From: Larix kaempferi
Taxonomy: Eukaryota; Streptophyta; Pinopsida; Pinales; Pinaceae
Assembly: GCA_027924585.1 (NCBI GenBank)
Contig: BSBM01000865.1
Location: forward strand, 7,181,001 to 7,245,000
Direction: 5' to 3'
Length of the DNA: 64,000 bases
A program made the translations under genes and the position numbers. Under the pieces are notes generated by a model. The model ran no database searches and was not told the origin of the DNA. It worked only from the letters and a program-made list of their open reading frames with translations. Shown one piece after another: positions 55,001-64,000 of the stretch (positions are counted from its first letter, which is position 1; each line of letters begins with the position of its first letter).

Positions 55001-56435
55001 CTCTCTCTTGATTGACATCCAAGGAGGAAGGTTATTGTTTATAACAAAAACAGGCCACACTGAGTAGGTAGAACGAAGCTCTCCAAATGGATTGACACCA
55101 TCAATTGCCAAAGAAATCTTAACATTACGAGGATCTTCTTTAAAAATTGGCCACTTTTCTTCGATGTACCTCAATGCAGAACCATCTGTAGGCATTCGAA
55201 GAACATCGTCGTGAATTCTATTCTTTACATGGAAATCCATAAGTTGTGCTATACTTTGACACCTGAACAACCGTTGGAAACGTGGAATTATCGAAATATG
55301 ATGAAGAACTTTTCGAGGCACCTTTTTTGACAGTTTATCGGTTCGATACCTACTTGTTTGACATTGTGGGCATTCATTTTCTAATGCATATTGTCCATAG
55401 TATATGATATGATCATTAGGAAATGCATCAATATTTTGATACACCATACCAAATGCTTTCATAATGACATATATCTCTCGATATGTGTGTGGTAAAATAT
55501 TTGAAGTTGGTAAAAGAAATTCACCTAACAATCTACAAAATTCAAAAGAATAAATCAATGAAAACAATATTAATCATCGATATCGCATCCAAAATTTACA
55601 AATTAGTTAATAATAGCAACAATATAGGAAAAAATACAACCCTTTCTATAGATATTGTGAACATGCAGACAATAATAATTAACAAATTACATATTTTAGT
55701 ATCTGTGTCAGACAGGTGTTTGATAAACCATTCAAAACCTTCAAGTTCACTAACAACAATATAGCAGATAGAAGATTTGTTTTTGAGCCTTCATAAAGAG
55801 GTTGATGTGACTTCTCAAGTAGAGGATCAACATCATCACTATCATGATGGTTGTCCTCATCCATTGGAGCAAATGTGTCTTGGATCAATCTATGTATCTC
55901 ATCTTCTTGATTTGTATCAATAAAGTTATCTACATCCATATCATCAGAAATAACTACTTGATCATCTTCAATATTCTGATGTAGAAGTTCTTCAGGATAG
56001 TAATGAGTATTTCTGCTAGTACTTGGCAAATAACTCTCTGGAGGGCGACAATTTGGGGGCATTGTCTATAAATTTACAAACAACGTAGAAAGGTTAGTCT
56101 ATATACAAGATATAGTAAAAAAAAAGACATTTTACTGAAATTCACGGCATGAATATGAATATTACAGTGAATATATTAAAAATTGAATAACGACCTAGTC
56201 TTACCAGGGGACAATATTCATAACCCCCTTCGGTGTGCCCCTTCTCCCTACAATGTCTTTCAGCTGTTTCTATTAAAAGTCTTCTTTTTTGCAAGCCCCT
56301 GCAATCAAAGCAAGGATAATAACATTTTCCATCTCCTCTCGCCTCTAGTGGAGCTTTAAACTGAGCAAGCTTCCTTGCATTTTCATTCATAGTGAGAATT
56401 AATCCTTGTAGTGGAACAAGTATTTGTCTTACCAC
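51789..56435 (-). pseudogene. TNP2-type transposase of the CACTA element (multi-exon, nearly intact)
   Basis: Minus-strand exons follow the family order. Transposase-associated domain: 56142-56435 (YYPCFDCRGLQKRRLLIETA, HCREKGHTEGGYEYCPL). Acidic linker and helix block: 55679-56062. Central Tnp2 block: 54965-55567, with QNIDAFPNDHIIYYGQYALE, CPQCQTSRYR, KVPRKVLHH, ISLAIDGVNPFGELRSTYSV and NNLPPWMSIKREHTM. Next are VYLEPLIDESLNLW (54619-54807), PVCGPTIKSRRSRSL (54244-54606) and LFDTMHIRKNI to DFAGVKAHDWH (53752-54141). DUF4218: 53023-53388 (FNAQEHYLIHQVEEIELCGP, WMVERQLKSLKEFVRQRACP). A connecting exon is at about 52680-52865. DUF4216: 52026-52589 (CDFNSFKIVLFEVKWYRL; EQVYYFEVPGKAGWSYVVRY). 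TAG at 52026-52028 separates an acidic tail (51789-52025), still open. The protein cuts at the TIRs. Confidence 0.9.
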
Positions 56436-57239
56436 ACCATACCAAGCAATAACTTGTGATCAATTACATTAGATATTATAATAATTAGTATATTTCTGAA
56501 TATAATAATCCAATATTTTCTATATTTATATAAAAGAAAAACATGAATACTAAAGTAATATATACTTCCAATGTACCATCTTACGTCGTATTTAGGATCT
56601 ATCACTGAATTGTGGACCACCCTATTAATTATAATTAGGGTTATTGCAGAGGACCACAAATAATTAGTGAGCTTATTTAAGAAGCATCACAAATTTTTCA
56701 TAACAAAAATGACTTAATTTAATTAAAAGAAATTGACTTTAGTACTAGAATGAATGTTATTTTATACCATGAAAATCAACTTGTTACCCTAAAATATTAA
56801 ACTAGAATCTAGATTTCACAAGGTGATGCAATTCTTAAGATAGAAGTATGCTGGACTTAAAATAGCATAATTTCCATGAATTTCCTTGCCACAACCGTTT
56901 TATAATGACCTTTTGTGGGTAGAAAGGCAAAAAAACAAGTTAACATGACCTAAGCCAAAAAAGCAAGTTCTTGAAAAAAATATAGCAAGTTAAATGAAAA
57001 TGATAGCAAGTTCTTGGAAAAAATATTAGAAATGAAAAAAAACAAGTTAACATGACCTGAGCCTCATTACTAAACAATATTAAAATCTAACCCTTATAAA
57101 AATATAGACAAAAAAATACACATTGCTAACCTTTCAAGTTCAAAATCAGAGCTATGTAGAATATCCAAGCTTAGACAATCACCCCACAAGTCCAAAATCC
57201 ATGCTCAATGTGTCGCAAGAAAAGAAAATGTGAAAATAA
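56436..57239. other. CACTA right flank, 5' region of the transposase gene
   Basis: AT-rich, no coding. A repeated phrase TAGCAAGTT/CAAGTTAACATGACCT (near 56936 and 57040) is present. This stretch should hold the transposase promoter and first exon. Confidence 0.5.
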
Positions 57240-57469
57240 TGGTGAGAGTATGTGTACATATAGCTCGAAATTCATCGATATTGCAACGAAAAGTTAAACC
57301 TAGAATTTTCGTCCCTATATCGACGAAAGTTCGTGGAACTTAACAAATCGTGGATATTGCCACGGTTTTTTCGCCCTGAAAAAAAAATTACAAAAATTCA
57401 TTTTTTTAACCCACGAATGTTGAAAATGTGGAAACATTTCGTGGAACAATCCACCCATATGTAGTAGTG
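57240..57469. repeat. CACTA right subterminal repeats and terminal inverted repeat
   Basis: Motifs of the left end recur in inverted sense: ATTGCAACGAAAAG, ATTTTCGTCCCTATATCG, GTTCGTGGAAC, AATCGTGGATATTGCCACGG, CATTTCGTGGAAC. The 15-bp TIR ends at 57469, followed by AAT. Confidence 0.85.
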
Positions 57470-57865
57470 AATGAAGATCAAGACATCAACAAGAATGTCA
57501 CAATAATAAACACACGGAGAGAAGATGTCATCATAAGGACTGCTATAAAGAACATCAATAAGAACAACTATAAGGTTAACCATAATAACACCACAAAAAT
57601 AGTTATCATGGGAAAGTTGATCGATTATGTTCAGTCAACAACAAAAATAGTTAAAATTAACAACCAAGCAAGTGGTAAAAACATAAACAAAACATCACCA
57701 AATATAGATTTAATACATATTCTGAAGGAAAAGAAACAAAAGGAAGTAATGGTCGTAATCAAACTTGCATGTCTCAAGTCATCATTTCGACATAGAGCCA
57801 GAATAAAAAAAACGACATCAGCAAACTAAACTTTGAAAACAAAGCTTCCCTTAATGGGAAGGCAA
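57470..57865 (+). other. Internal copy 1 of the three-LTR element, last part
   Basis: Starts AATGAAGATCAAGACATC, the right side of the CACTA insertion site; matches 59410-59799. It ends in TTAATGGGAAGGCAA just before LTR B, the probable polypurine tract. Confidence 0.85.
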
Positions 57866-58097
57866 TGTCACAAACATAAATAAAATAATAAATAAATATA
57901 AACTAGCAATTAATTAATTATAATTATTCTAAGAGGACACAACTCCTCTCAAAAGGTGCCTAACAATATATAAAAGAGGCCCGCAATGTAATATTATTAA
58001 TCAAATTCAATTATTATTCAATATGTATTATTTATGAAGATGGATCTCTTCTTTATCCGGATAGAGATTCTCCCTAACACACGGATTCGATGTGACA
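57866..58097 (+). repeat. LTR B (middle LTR) of the three-LTR element
   Basis: 232 bp, TGTCACAAAC to ATGTGACA. TATA-like TATATAAAAG at 57967-57976. It is followed by TGGTATCAAAGC at 58099, a primer site. Confidence 0.92.
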
Positions 58098-59799
58098 TTG
58101 GTATCAAAGCTTTTGCTCCTCCCCTCATAGCCCACGTTTGGCTCTTCCAACACCCTTCTCACCTTCTTTTGCATATCTCATGTCCATCATTCTCACTCTA
58201 CATATATCCAACTATTTCACCTCAATCCCTGCTCCCATATCCATTTACACTATCATCCTTCGCGTTCCTCCTCACTCCTTTACACCCCCGTGTTATGCAT
58301 CTACTCCACACCACACTGCCGCACCACTCCTTTACCTCCCCTCCCTCACACTAACTGCGCCCTCCACATGTGTCGCCCTACCTCTGCGCTCTCCTCCCCC
58401 ATTCTCCGCCACTTCAACCAACCTCCCCCCACCTTCGTTGCTCCTCTCACAGCTTCCTCGACCCACCACCACAGCCTCCTCCATACCTACGCATGTCCCT
58501 TGCAGCTCCTCCTGTGTATGCCCTTAGCGCCACGCAGCCATTCCAATCCCCCTATGTGCCCTCCCCAAGCGCTTCCACTACCCACCTACTGCTCCATCTC
58601 CCGCGCACTTCGCTAGCCGCTCCTGCGTCCACCACCCACGACCCCTAGCTCCTTCTCCTCCTCCATCCCGCTACACTCCTCACTTTCCCTTCACGCTGCC
58701 TGCCTCCTCCACGTAACCCTACACACACAAAAAAAACGTTAATAATATATATATATTTTATAATAATATTATTATTATAAAATAATTTTATTAACAACCT
58801 TTAAATATATATATATATATTTATAATAATAGTATTATTATTATAAAATATTTTTAAAGGGAAAAAAACTATTAAAAACTATATATATATATAATAATAT
58901 TATTATTATTTTAATAATAGTAATAATCATCAAAATCGTTTTAATAATTAATTGGGTTAATTATTACTGCTCGAAAACTTCTACGAGTAGCCATCAAGTC
59001 AATGTGGGAAGAATTGAATATGATTTTTTATGAGCAAAAGAAAAAGATGGAAGAAATGCTTGATCATATGGAACATTAAGTTATAAAAGCTACTAAAAAC
59101 GCTATTGATGATCCCTTCAATAAAATAATCCAATGACGCATACAGAAGGCCTCCTGAGACAAGGAATCTGAAACTAAATAAAAATATGATTTTCAAAGCC
59201 CAGAAGAAAAACCAGATAAAGAACATAAAAATGATAAAGAGGAATATACAAAAAACTATTATGTCAACCAAGGTGATATTAAGGATATTGATAAAAATTG
59301 TCGCGAGAATCAAGCCAATTATGTGGTTAAGTATCTGACGAAAGCTGTATGCACAAAATGGAAGGAAGAAAAAAGTAAGGAACTTCTAAAGAAAAGGACA
59401 ATAATGAAGATCAAGACATCAACAAGAATGCCACAATAATAAACACATGAAGAGAAGATGTCATCATAAAGACCGCTATAAAGAACATCAATAAGAACAA
59501 CTATAAGGTTAACCATAATAAGACCACAAAAATAGTTGTCATGGGCAAGTCGGTCGATTATGTTTACTCAACAACAAAAATAGTTAAAAGTAACAACCAA
59601 GCAAGCGGTAAAAGCATAAACGAAACTTCACCAAATATAGATTTAATACATATTCTTAAGCAAAAGAAACAAAAGGAAGTAATGGTCGTAATCAAACTTG
59701 CATGTTTCAAGTCATCAGTTCGACATAGAGCCAGAATATAAAAAAATGACATCAACAAACTAAGCTTTGAGGACAAATCTTCCCTTAACGGGAAGACAA
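58098..59799 (+). mobile_element. Uninterrupted internal copy 2 of the three-LTR element
   Basis: About 1.7 kb between LTR B and LTR C. Primer site, pyrimidine-rich leader (58140-58720), AT-rich repeats (58735-58935), then A-rich sequence. It preserves empty sites for the Copia-like element (about 58141-58150), the solo LTR (59142-59152) and the CACTA (59395-59413). No gag or pol motif was recognised in any frame. It is a small non-autonomous element (LARD/TRIM-like in plan). Confidence 0.88.
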
Positions 59800-60043
59800 T
59801 GTCACAAACATAAATAAAATAATAAATAAATATAAACTAGAAATTAATTCATTATAATTATAATTATAATTATTCTAAGAGGACACGACTCCTCTCAAAA
59901 GGTGCCTAACAATATATAAAAGAGGCCCGCAATGTAATATTATTCATCAAATTCAATTATTATTCAATATGTATTATTTATGAAGATGGACCTCTTCTTT
60001 ATCCAGATGCGGATTCTCCATAACACACAGATTCGGTGTTACA
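59800..60043 (+). repeat. LTR C (right LTR) of the three-LTR element
   Basis: 244 bp, ending CGGTGTTACA, followed by TSD AACTC (60044-60048). TATA-like TATATAAAAG at 59913-59922. Confidence 0.93.
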
Positions 60044-60300
60044 AACTCCCAATCATGAGTAGCATAGTTCTTTTCATGTTCTTTAAGCTTCCTTGATTCT
60101 TAGGACACCACATATTTTTCTTGCATTAATACTCCACCTAGACCCTCCTTCCATGCATCTTTGCATATAACAAAATGTTTATAGGGGTCTGTTATCTTCA
60201 AGATAGGAGCTATTATTAATAAATATTTCATTTTATTAAAGTTGATTTCACATTTCTCATTCCATTCAAATTTTTTACCTTTCTTTTGCAATTAAGTTAT
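60044..60300 (-). pseudogene. Chromovirus RNase H, N-terminal half (cut by insertion)
   Basis: Minus strand: KKGKKFEWNEKCEINFNKMK, YLLIIAPILKITDPYKHFVI and CKDAWKEGLGGVLMQE (first RNase H Asp), then after a frame change ESRKLKEHEKNYATHDWEF. The reading stops at the TSD and resumes at 13053 with ELATIIHALKMW. The join reproduces the usual Ty3/gypsy RNase H order. Confidence 0.9.
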
Positions 60301-61007
60301 AGGATATGGAATTTTTTAAAATCCTTCAATAAATTTACGTAATATCCATTAATTCCCATAAAATATCTAATATCAGAAACATCATTAGGCACAGGCCATT
60401 CCATGATATCTTTAATTTTATCGGGATCCACCGATATACCATCTTTAGACACTACATGTCCTAAGTATTGGATTTTATCTTTAAAGATACCACATTTACT
60501 AGATTTAGCATATAGTTCTTGTTCTCTTAATACTCGTAGGACTATTTTTAAATGATCTTCATGCTCTTGCTGATTTTTAGAATAGATTAATATGTCATCA
60601 ATGAAGATGACTACAAATTTATCTAATTATTTACTTAATATACTATTCATTAAACACATAAAAGATGTTGGAGCATTTGTCAACCCAAAGGGCATTACAA
60701 GAAATTCATAGTGACCATATCTAGTCCTAAAAGTTGTATTATATATATCTTCGTCTTTAACTCTGACTTGATGATATCCTGATCTCGAGTCTATTTTTGA
60801 AAATATTGTTGCTCCTCGAAATTGGTTGATTAAGTCATCGATCCGAGGTAAAGGATATATGTTTTTAATTATCATTTTATTTAGTTGTTTGTAGTCTATA
60901 CACAGCCTTAGTGTTCCATCATTTTTCTTTACAAATAAGATCGGTGCTCCCCAATGGTAAATGCTTGGTCGAATGTAATTTTTATCAATTAGTTCTTGTA
61001 TCTTCAT
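60301..61007 (-). pseudogene. Chromovirus reverse transcriptase
   Basis: Blocks: [73 protein letters not shown] (first Asp), [15 protein letters not shown], then after a stop near 60627 [16 protein letters not shown] with the FIDD catalytic pair, and [20 protein letters not shown]. One in-frame stop and a late frame change are visible. It copies element RNA to DNA. Confidence 0.92.
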
Positions 61008-61223
61008 ACGATATGGATCTTTTGAAGATGGTACTTCTCTCGGTACTAAATCAATAGTGAAATCTAATTCTCTTTTTGGAGGTTATTTGGGAATTTCTTC
61101 GGGAAATAAATCTTTATATTTTTTTAATAATGGAGTATCATCTATTTTAATTTCATTTTTTTTTATCTCTTTCATCAATTATACGAACAACATATACTTT
61201 ACAGCCTTTGCGAATAGACCTTT

Positions 61224-61717
61224 TCATTTATAAAGCATATCTTTCTCTAATAGTAGTCTTCCTTGGAATTCTTCTCTAATAGTAGTCTTCCTTGGAATTC
61301 CTTTAACTATTATAGGTTTAATTTCTTTGTCTATGCATGAGAAGGTTTTATCATAGCAGTTCACAATTACTCTATGCTTTTCTAACCAATCCATTCCTAT
61401 CACTAAATCATAAGATCTGAAAGGAAAAATATTTAAATCAACATGTGTTGTAAAACCATTCATAATAAATTCACATCCTTTCAGAAAACTAGTTAATTTT
61501 CGTTTCGTGCCCATAGCAAGTTGTACTAACCAAAAAATTTCAAGTTTAGCTTGTTGTAATTCACATAGTTCTACAATTCTTGGTGAAACATAACTCAAAC
61601 TTGCACAGGGATCAATTAATATAGATATTGGTTTAACCTTTAATGTACCTTCGATTTCCACCATAGATGTTTGATTATCTACTTGTCGATTTTCCAATGC
61701 TATGCTTATTCTTGGTG
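61224..61717 (-). pseudogene. Chromovirus aspartic protease
   Basis: The frame contains VKPISILIDPCASLSYVSP (catalytic Asp; DPCAS where DPGAS or DSGAS is expected), FIMNGFTTHVDLNIFPFRSY and DLVIGMDWLEKHRVIVNCYD. These are the retropepsin blocks of chromoviruses. A 26-base direct duplication (TTCTCTAATAGTAGTCTTCC and following, near 61234 and 61272) lies at its 3' side. Upstream of 61717 the reading frame continues only by chance into foreign sequence. Confidence 0.85.
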
Positions 61718-62809
61718 TTAACACCCAAAATGACCCCCTAGGTTGTGGGAGAGGGTAAACCGGGGTAACCACTAACCAATCTTTAGCTTGTGCTACTGAC
61801 CCAACACAAATAGAGAGGGCTCTCTCTATAAGCTCACAGAATACTGGAAATCATCAAGATTGTCAATAATGAAGAAAACACACGAGCATTCATCATTCAA
61901 GATATTCAATTACAACAATACAAAAGATCAGATTTATGTTGGAAAAAAATGGTTTAAACGTTGTTTGGCTGAAACATATGAATCTCTATTTGGGCAATGG
62001 AGTCACATTTAAATAAACTCTGAAAATTCATTTACAAATGCTTCACAAGTGCATTAACACAAGGGCGAGGTAGTAAACAGCTCATAGTCAAAGTGATTTT
62101 AATTGGTGAAACAGAAGAAAAAGAAACAATCCATTGATATAAGGCATAGAATGATGAATCCTACATCAATTTTAGTAGAGAGAGTAATGGTGAAATACTT
62201 GGAAAAAGGTAAGCAGAGCATATTTCTATGAATTCTACTTAACTATCACACTGCACCAAGTATGAAAGAATGTTACAAACTAGAATTAACAATGAGAGAT
62301 ACACAATTCACATGGAAAAAGAAAGAACAGACTACAAGACCGGTTATGCAAGAATCCCTGAAAACATTGGCTCAGCTCTGAAAATATTTATTCAAAATAT
62401 AGCTCAAAAATGTCTTACAGAACAATACACAAAAATCCCATAAAATTTTTCAAAACTCTTTCATTCCATTACACCACATATATAGATGCTAGGAGCCCTC
62501 TTGATCGACTCATCTAAACCAAAAACAGTTATATCGGAGTGACACCTCATTCAGGTTGTTTTGCCACTATCACTACAAAACAGAAACAAGTAGAACCGGC
62601 CTAACTGTTTTCTTACAATCCATCGGTATTATCACTAAGTAACATTTACTTCAAGTAAAAAAGTAAAGAAAGTAAAGTAAAATTTCCAGCTAGCTATTTA
62701 TATAGTCGCCTCAAAAAATATTACAAATTTCTCAATAATAGGAAAGTTTTTTAGAAGTCTCTGATTCCAAACAAGCATCAACAACTTTATAAAGTCAAAT
62801 ATCACTGTG
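61718..62809. other. Possible LTR of a further insertion, otherwise unassigned
   Basis: The chromovirus protease similarity ends at about 61717, and the following plus-strand sequence begins TGTTAACACCCAAAATGACC, a plausible LTR terminus. No second copy or TSD is inside the window. The stretch is AT-rich and holds no coding motif. Confidence 0.35.
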
Positions 62810-63970
62810 GAAGACTGAGATAGTATAGCGATTTGCTATATTTTTCTACATTATCCCATTGGTCTACAGGTGGGAGGTCATAGTCCACCATCTCCTTTAC
62901 CATCACTCTCATCTCGATATGCTCTGTGTAGGAAAATGGGGGAATCCTTTCACCAATGGCGATCAAGCTATTCAAGATTTCAAAGTCCTACCTATAAGCA
63001 GCTGGTTTAGACGTTTGAACTTTGTATGATCCATCCTTATTGTCCACAGTAGGTTTTTATAAGCATTATGGGAGATTAGTTCTTGGTCATCATTCCAAAA
63101 CGAAGGTAGCCCCATTTCAACAAGCTTATCAAACAACCCTTTGAATTCCTCCACTTGTCCTTTCATTTATTCAACTTTATCTTCCACAATCTCAATCTGC
63201 GCATATTTCCCCAGGACTTTTCGTGCCGCTACAAGTGTTGTGATCTGGTTCCCAATATTCAGTGTAATCCTTTCTTCTTCGAATAGATCATTCAGGAAAG
63301 TGATAGCATTTAGTATCGTTTCTTTAGGTCTTTGGGTTAGGGTCTCCCTTGCAACTCCACAACCTGTGAGAGCGTCACTAATAGTCTTCTCCTTTATTCT
63401 TATGAACTCTAAGTAGGGTCTAAAGTTCTCAGATTATTTAATGATCCAGTCCCACACCAAATGGTTGCATCCCTGTAACGCTTCCTTACCGGTAACCTGA
63501 TGAGTGAGATTTTTATTGATTTCAATTAATTCTTTGTGCTTCTTTTGGAGGACTTTTGCTTCTTCTTCCTTTTTATCATTCTCTTCTTCTAACCTTTGAT
63601 ATTTTTCTTTCAACTCCTTGATTTCGACATCTTTCAGGCTAATGTGAGACATAGCCTACACAAGACTGTTAGTACTATTGCTTTCCCTAGTTTGGTTCAA
63701 ATTGGTAGGCCGCATGTCCAATTTGGACAAGTTACTTTTCAAGTCATCAAGCTGTTTCTCTAAGTTTATTCTCTCTTTTTTCCAGCTATCTTTCTTCTCT
63801 GCAAACTTCAGCAGCTCTGCTTTACATTCACTTATTTCTTTAGACATGGCTTCTTTTTGTATTTCGAAGTCTATCACTTCGAGAGCTTCGATTAGCCAAA
63901 TATTTGGAACTTTTTCCTTCTTTTGTAGTTTAAGAATCGACTTATCTTTCTCGGCCAATAGCTTGCTCAT
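62810..63970 (-). pseudogene. Unidentified coiled-coil protein with in-frame stops
   Basis: From ATG at 63970 one minus-strand frame codes for over 330 residues, interrupted by TAG at 63653-63655, TAA near 63431 and TAA near 63164; a frame change near 62990 then extends it to about 62810. The first 200 residues are strongly heptad-like and Lys/Glu-rich (KEISECKAELLKFAEKKDSW; EIKELKEKYQRLEEENDKKE). A more globular part follows (LTGCGVARETLTQRPKETIL, NAITFLNDLFEEERITLNIG), then PPFSYTEHIEMRVMVKEMVD. I do not recognise the family. Its setting beside a possible LTR suggests it belongs to a repeat element running off the window. Confidence 0.55.
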
Positions 63971-64000
63971 GCTTTTACCTCCCCCGTCACTTATGACTAG

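Larger units (their letters stand above)
18919..57469 (-). mobile_element. CACTA (En/Spm-like) DNA transposon with SET-domain gene
   Basis: The ends are CACTACTACATATGG and its inverted copy CCATATGTAGTAGTG (15-bp TIR), with TSD AAT. Removing the element and one AAT gives AAGGACAATAATGAAGATC, which is exactly the paralogous empty site at 59395-59413. The total is 38.5 kb; minus two nested retrotransposons it is about 20.5 kb. Coding is on the minus strand: TNP2-type transposase (51789-56435), then a SET-containing gene with a TNPA/Transposase_24-like tail (34025-37915), and a probable captured P4-ATPase fragment (23573-24295). Both ends carry many short subterminal repeats. The genes have scattered stops, so this copy is probably not autonomous now. 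Confidence 0.95.
13054..60043 (+). mobile_element. Three-LTR non-autonomous LTR retrotransposon, itself filled with insertions
   Basis: The order is LTR (13054-13296), internal copy 1 (interrupted by a Copia-like element, a solo LTR and a CACTA), LTR (57866-58097), internal copy 2 (58098-59799, uninterrupted), LTR (59800-60043). LTRs are about 232-244 bp, start TGTCACAAAC and end TGTTACA or TGTGACA. A tRNA-iMet-like primer site TGGTATCA follows the first two. The internal region (about 1.7 kb) has a pyrimidine-rich leader, AT-rich tracts and no gag or pol I recognise, so proliferation must have depended on another element. The shared middle LTR suggests unequal recombination between LTRs, or insertion of a tandem product. 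Outer TSD is AACTC. Confidence 0.9.

Noticed and set aside
62840-62860. LTR boundary at TTTTCTACA on the plus strand
   Set aside because: The coiled-coil reading frame continues through this point on the minus strand to about 62810.

Overview
The window reads as plant nuclear DNA from a large, repeat-choked genome. It is AT-rich, almost every long reading frame belongs to a transposable element, and several of those frames carry premature stops or frameshifts. A gymnosperm or another plant with a very large genome is my inference. No free-standing host gene, rRNA, tRNA or CRISPR array was recognised.

The layout is a set of nested insertions, and most levels can be proven from target-site duplications (TSDs). 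At the left, a near full-length plant L1-type LINE lies on the minus strand (1939-8757) between perfect 18-bp TSDs. To its right is a minus-strand Ty3/gypsy chromovirus: putative 3' LTR 9099-11295, integrase with chromodomain and half of RNase H at 11334-13053. The other half of RNase H, the reverse transcriptase and the protease lie 47 kb away at 60044-61717. The chromovirus was split inside its RNase H codons by a small non-autonomous LTR element that now has three LTRs (13054-13296, 57866-58097, 59800-60043) and an AACTC TSD.

The left internal copy of that element was itself hit three times: by a gag-only Copia-like element (13348-16886), by a retroelement now left as a solo LTR (18011-18656), and by a 38.5-kb CACTA (En/Spm-like) DNA transposon (18919-57469, TIR CACTACTACATATGG, TSD AAT). 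The right internal copy keeps the matching empty sites, so it serves as an internal control. The CACTA in turn was hit by a minus-strand Copia element (25180-32784, TSD AGGAA) with a striking minisatellite block in its 3' region, and by a plus-strand Ty3/gypsy element (38245-48679, TSD CAGCC) with a five-knuckle gag, an extra gag-like domain and an extra ORF after integrase.

The CACTA carries two gene sets on the minus strand. One is an intron-containing TNP2-type transposase (51789-56435). The other is a second exon chain (34025-37915) that begins with a recognisable SET (protein methyltransferase) domain, runs through duplicated phase-0 exons of 26 codons, and ends in a region resembling CACTA accessory transposase proteins. 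A probable fragment of a P4-ATPase gene lies farther left (23573-24295). The SET-plus-transposase arrangement is the most unusual thing in the window; this copy is decayed. At the right edge (62810-63970) is an unidentified coiled-coil protein with in-frame stops.
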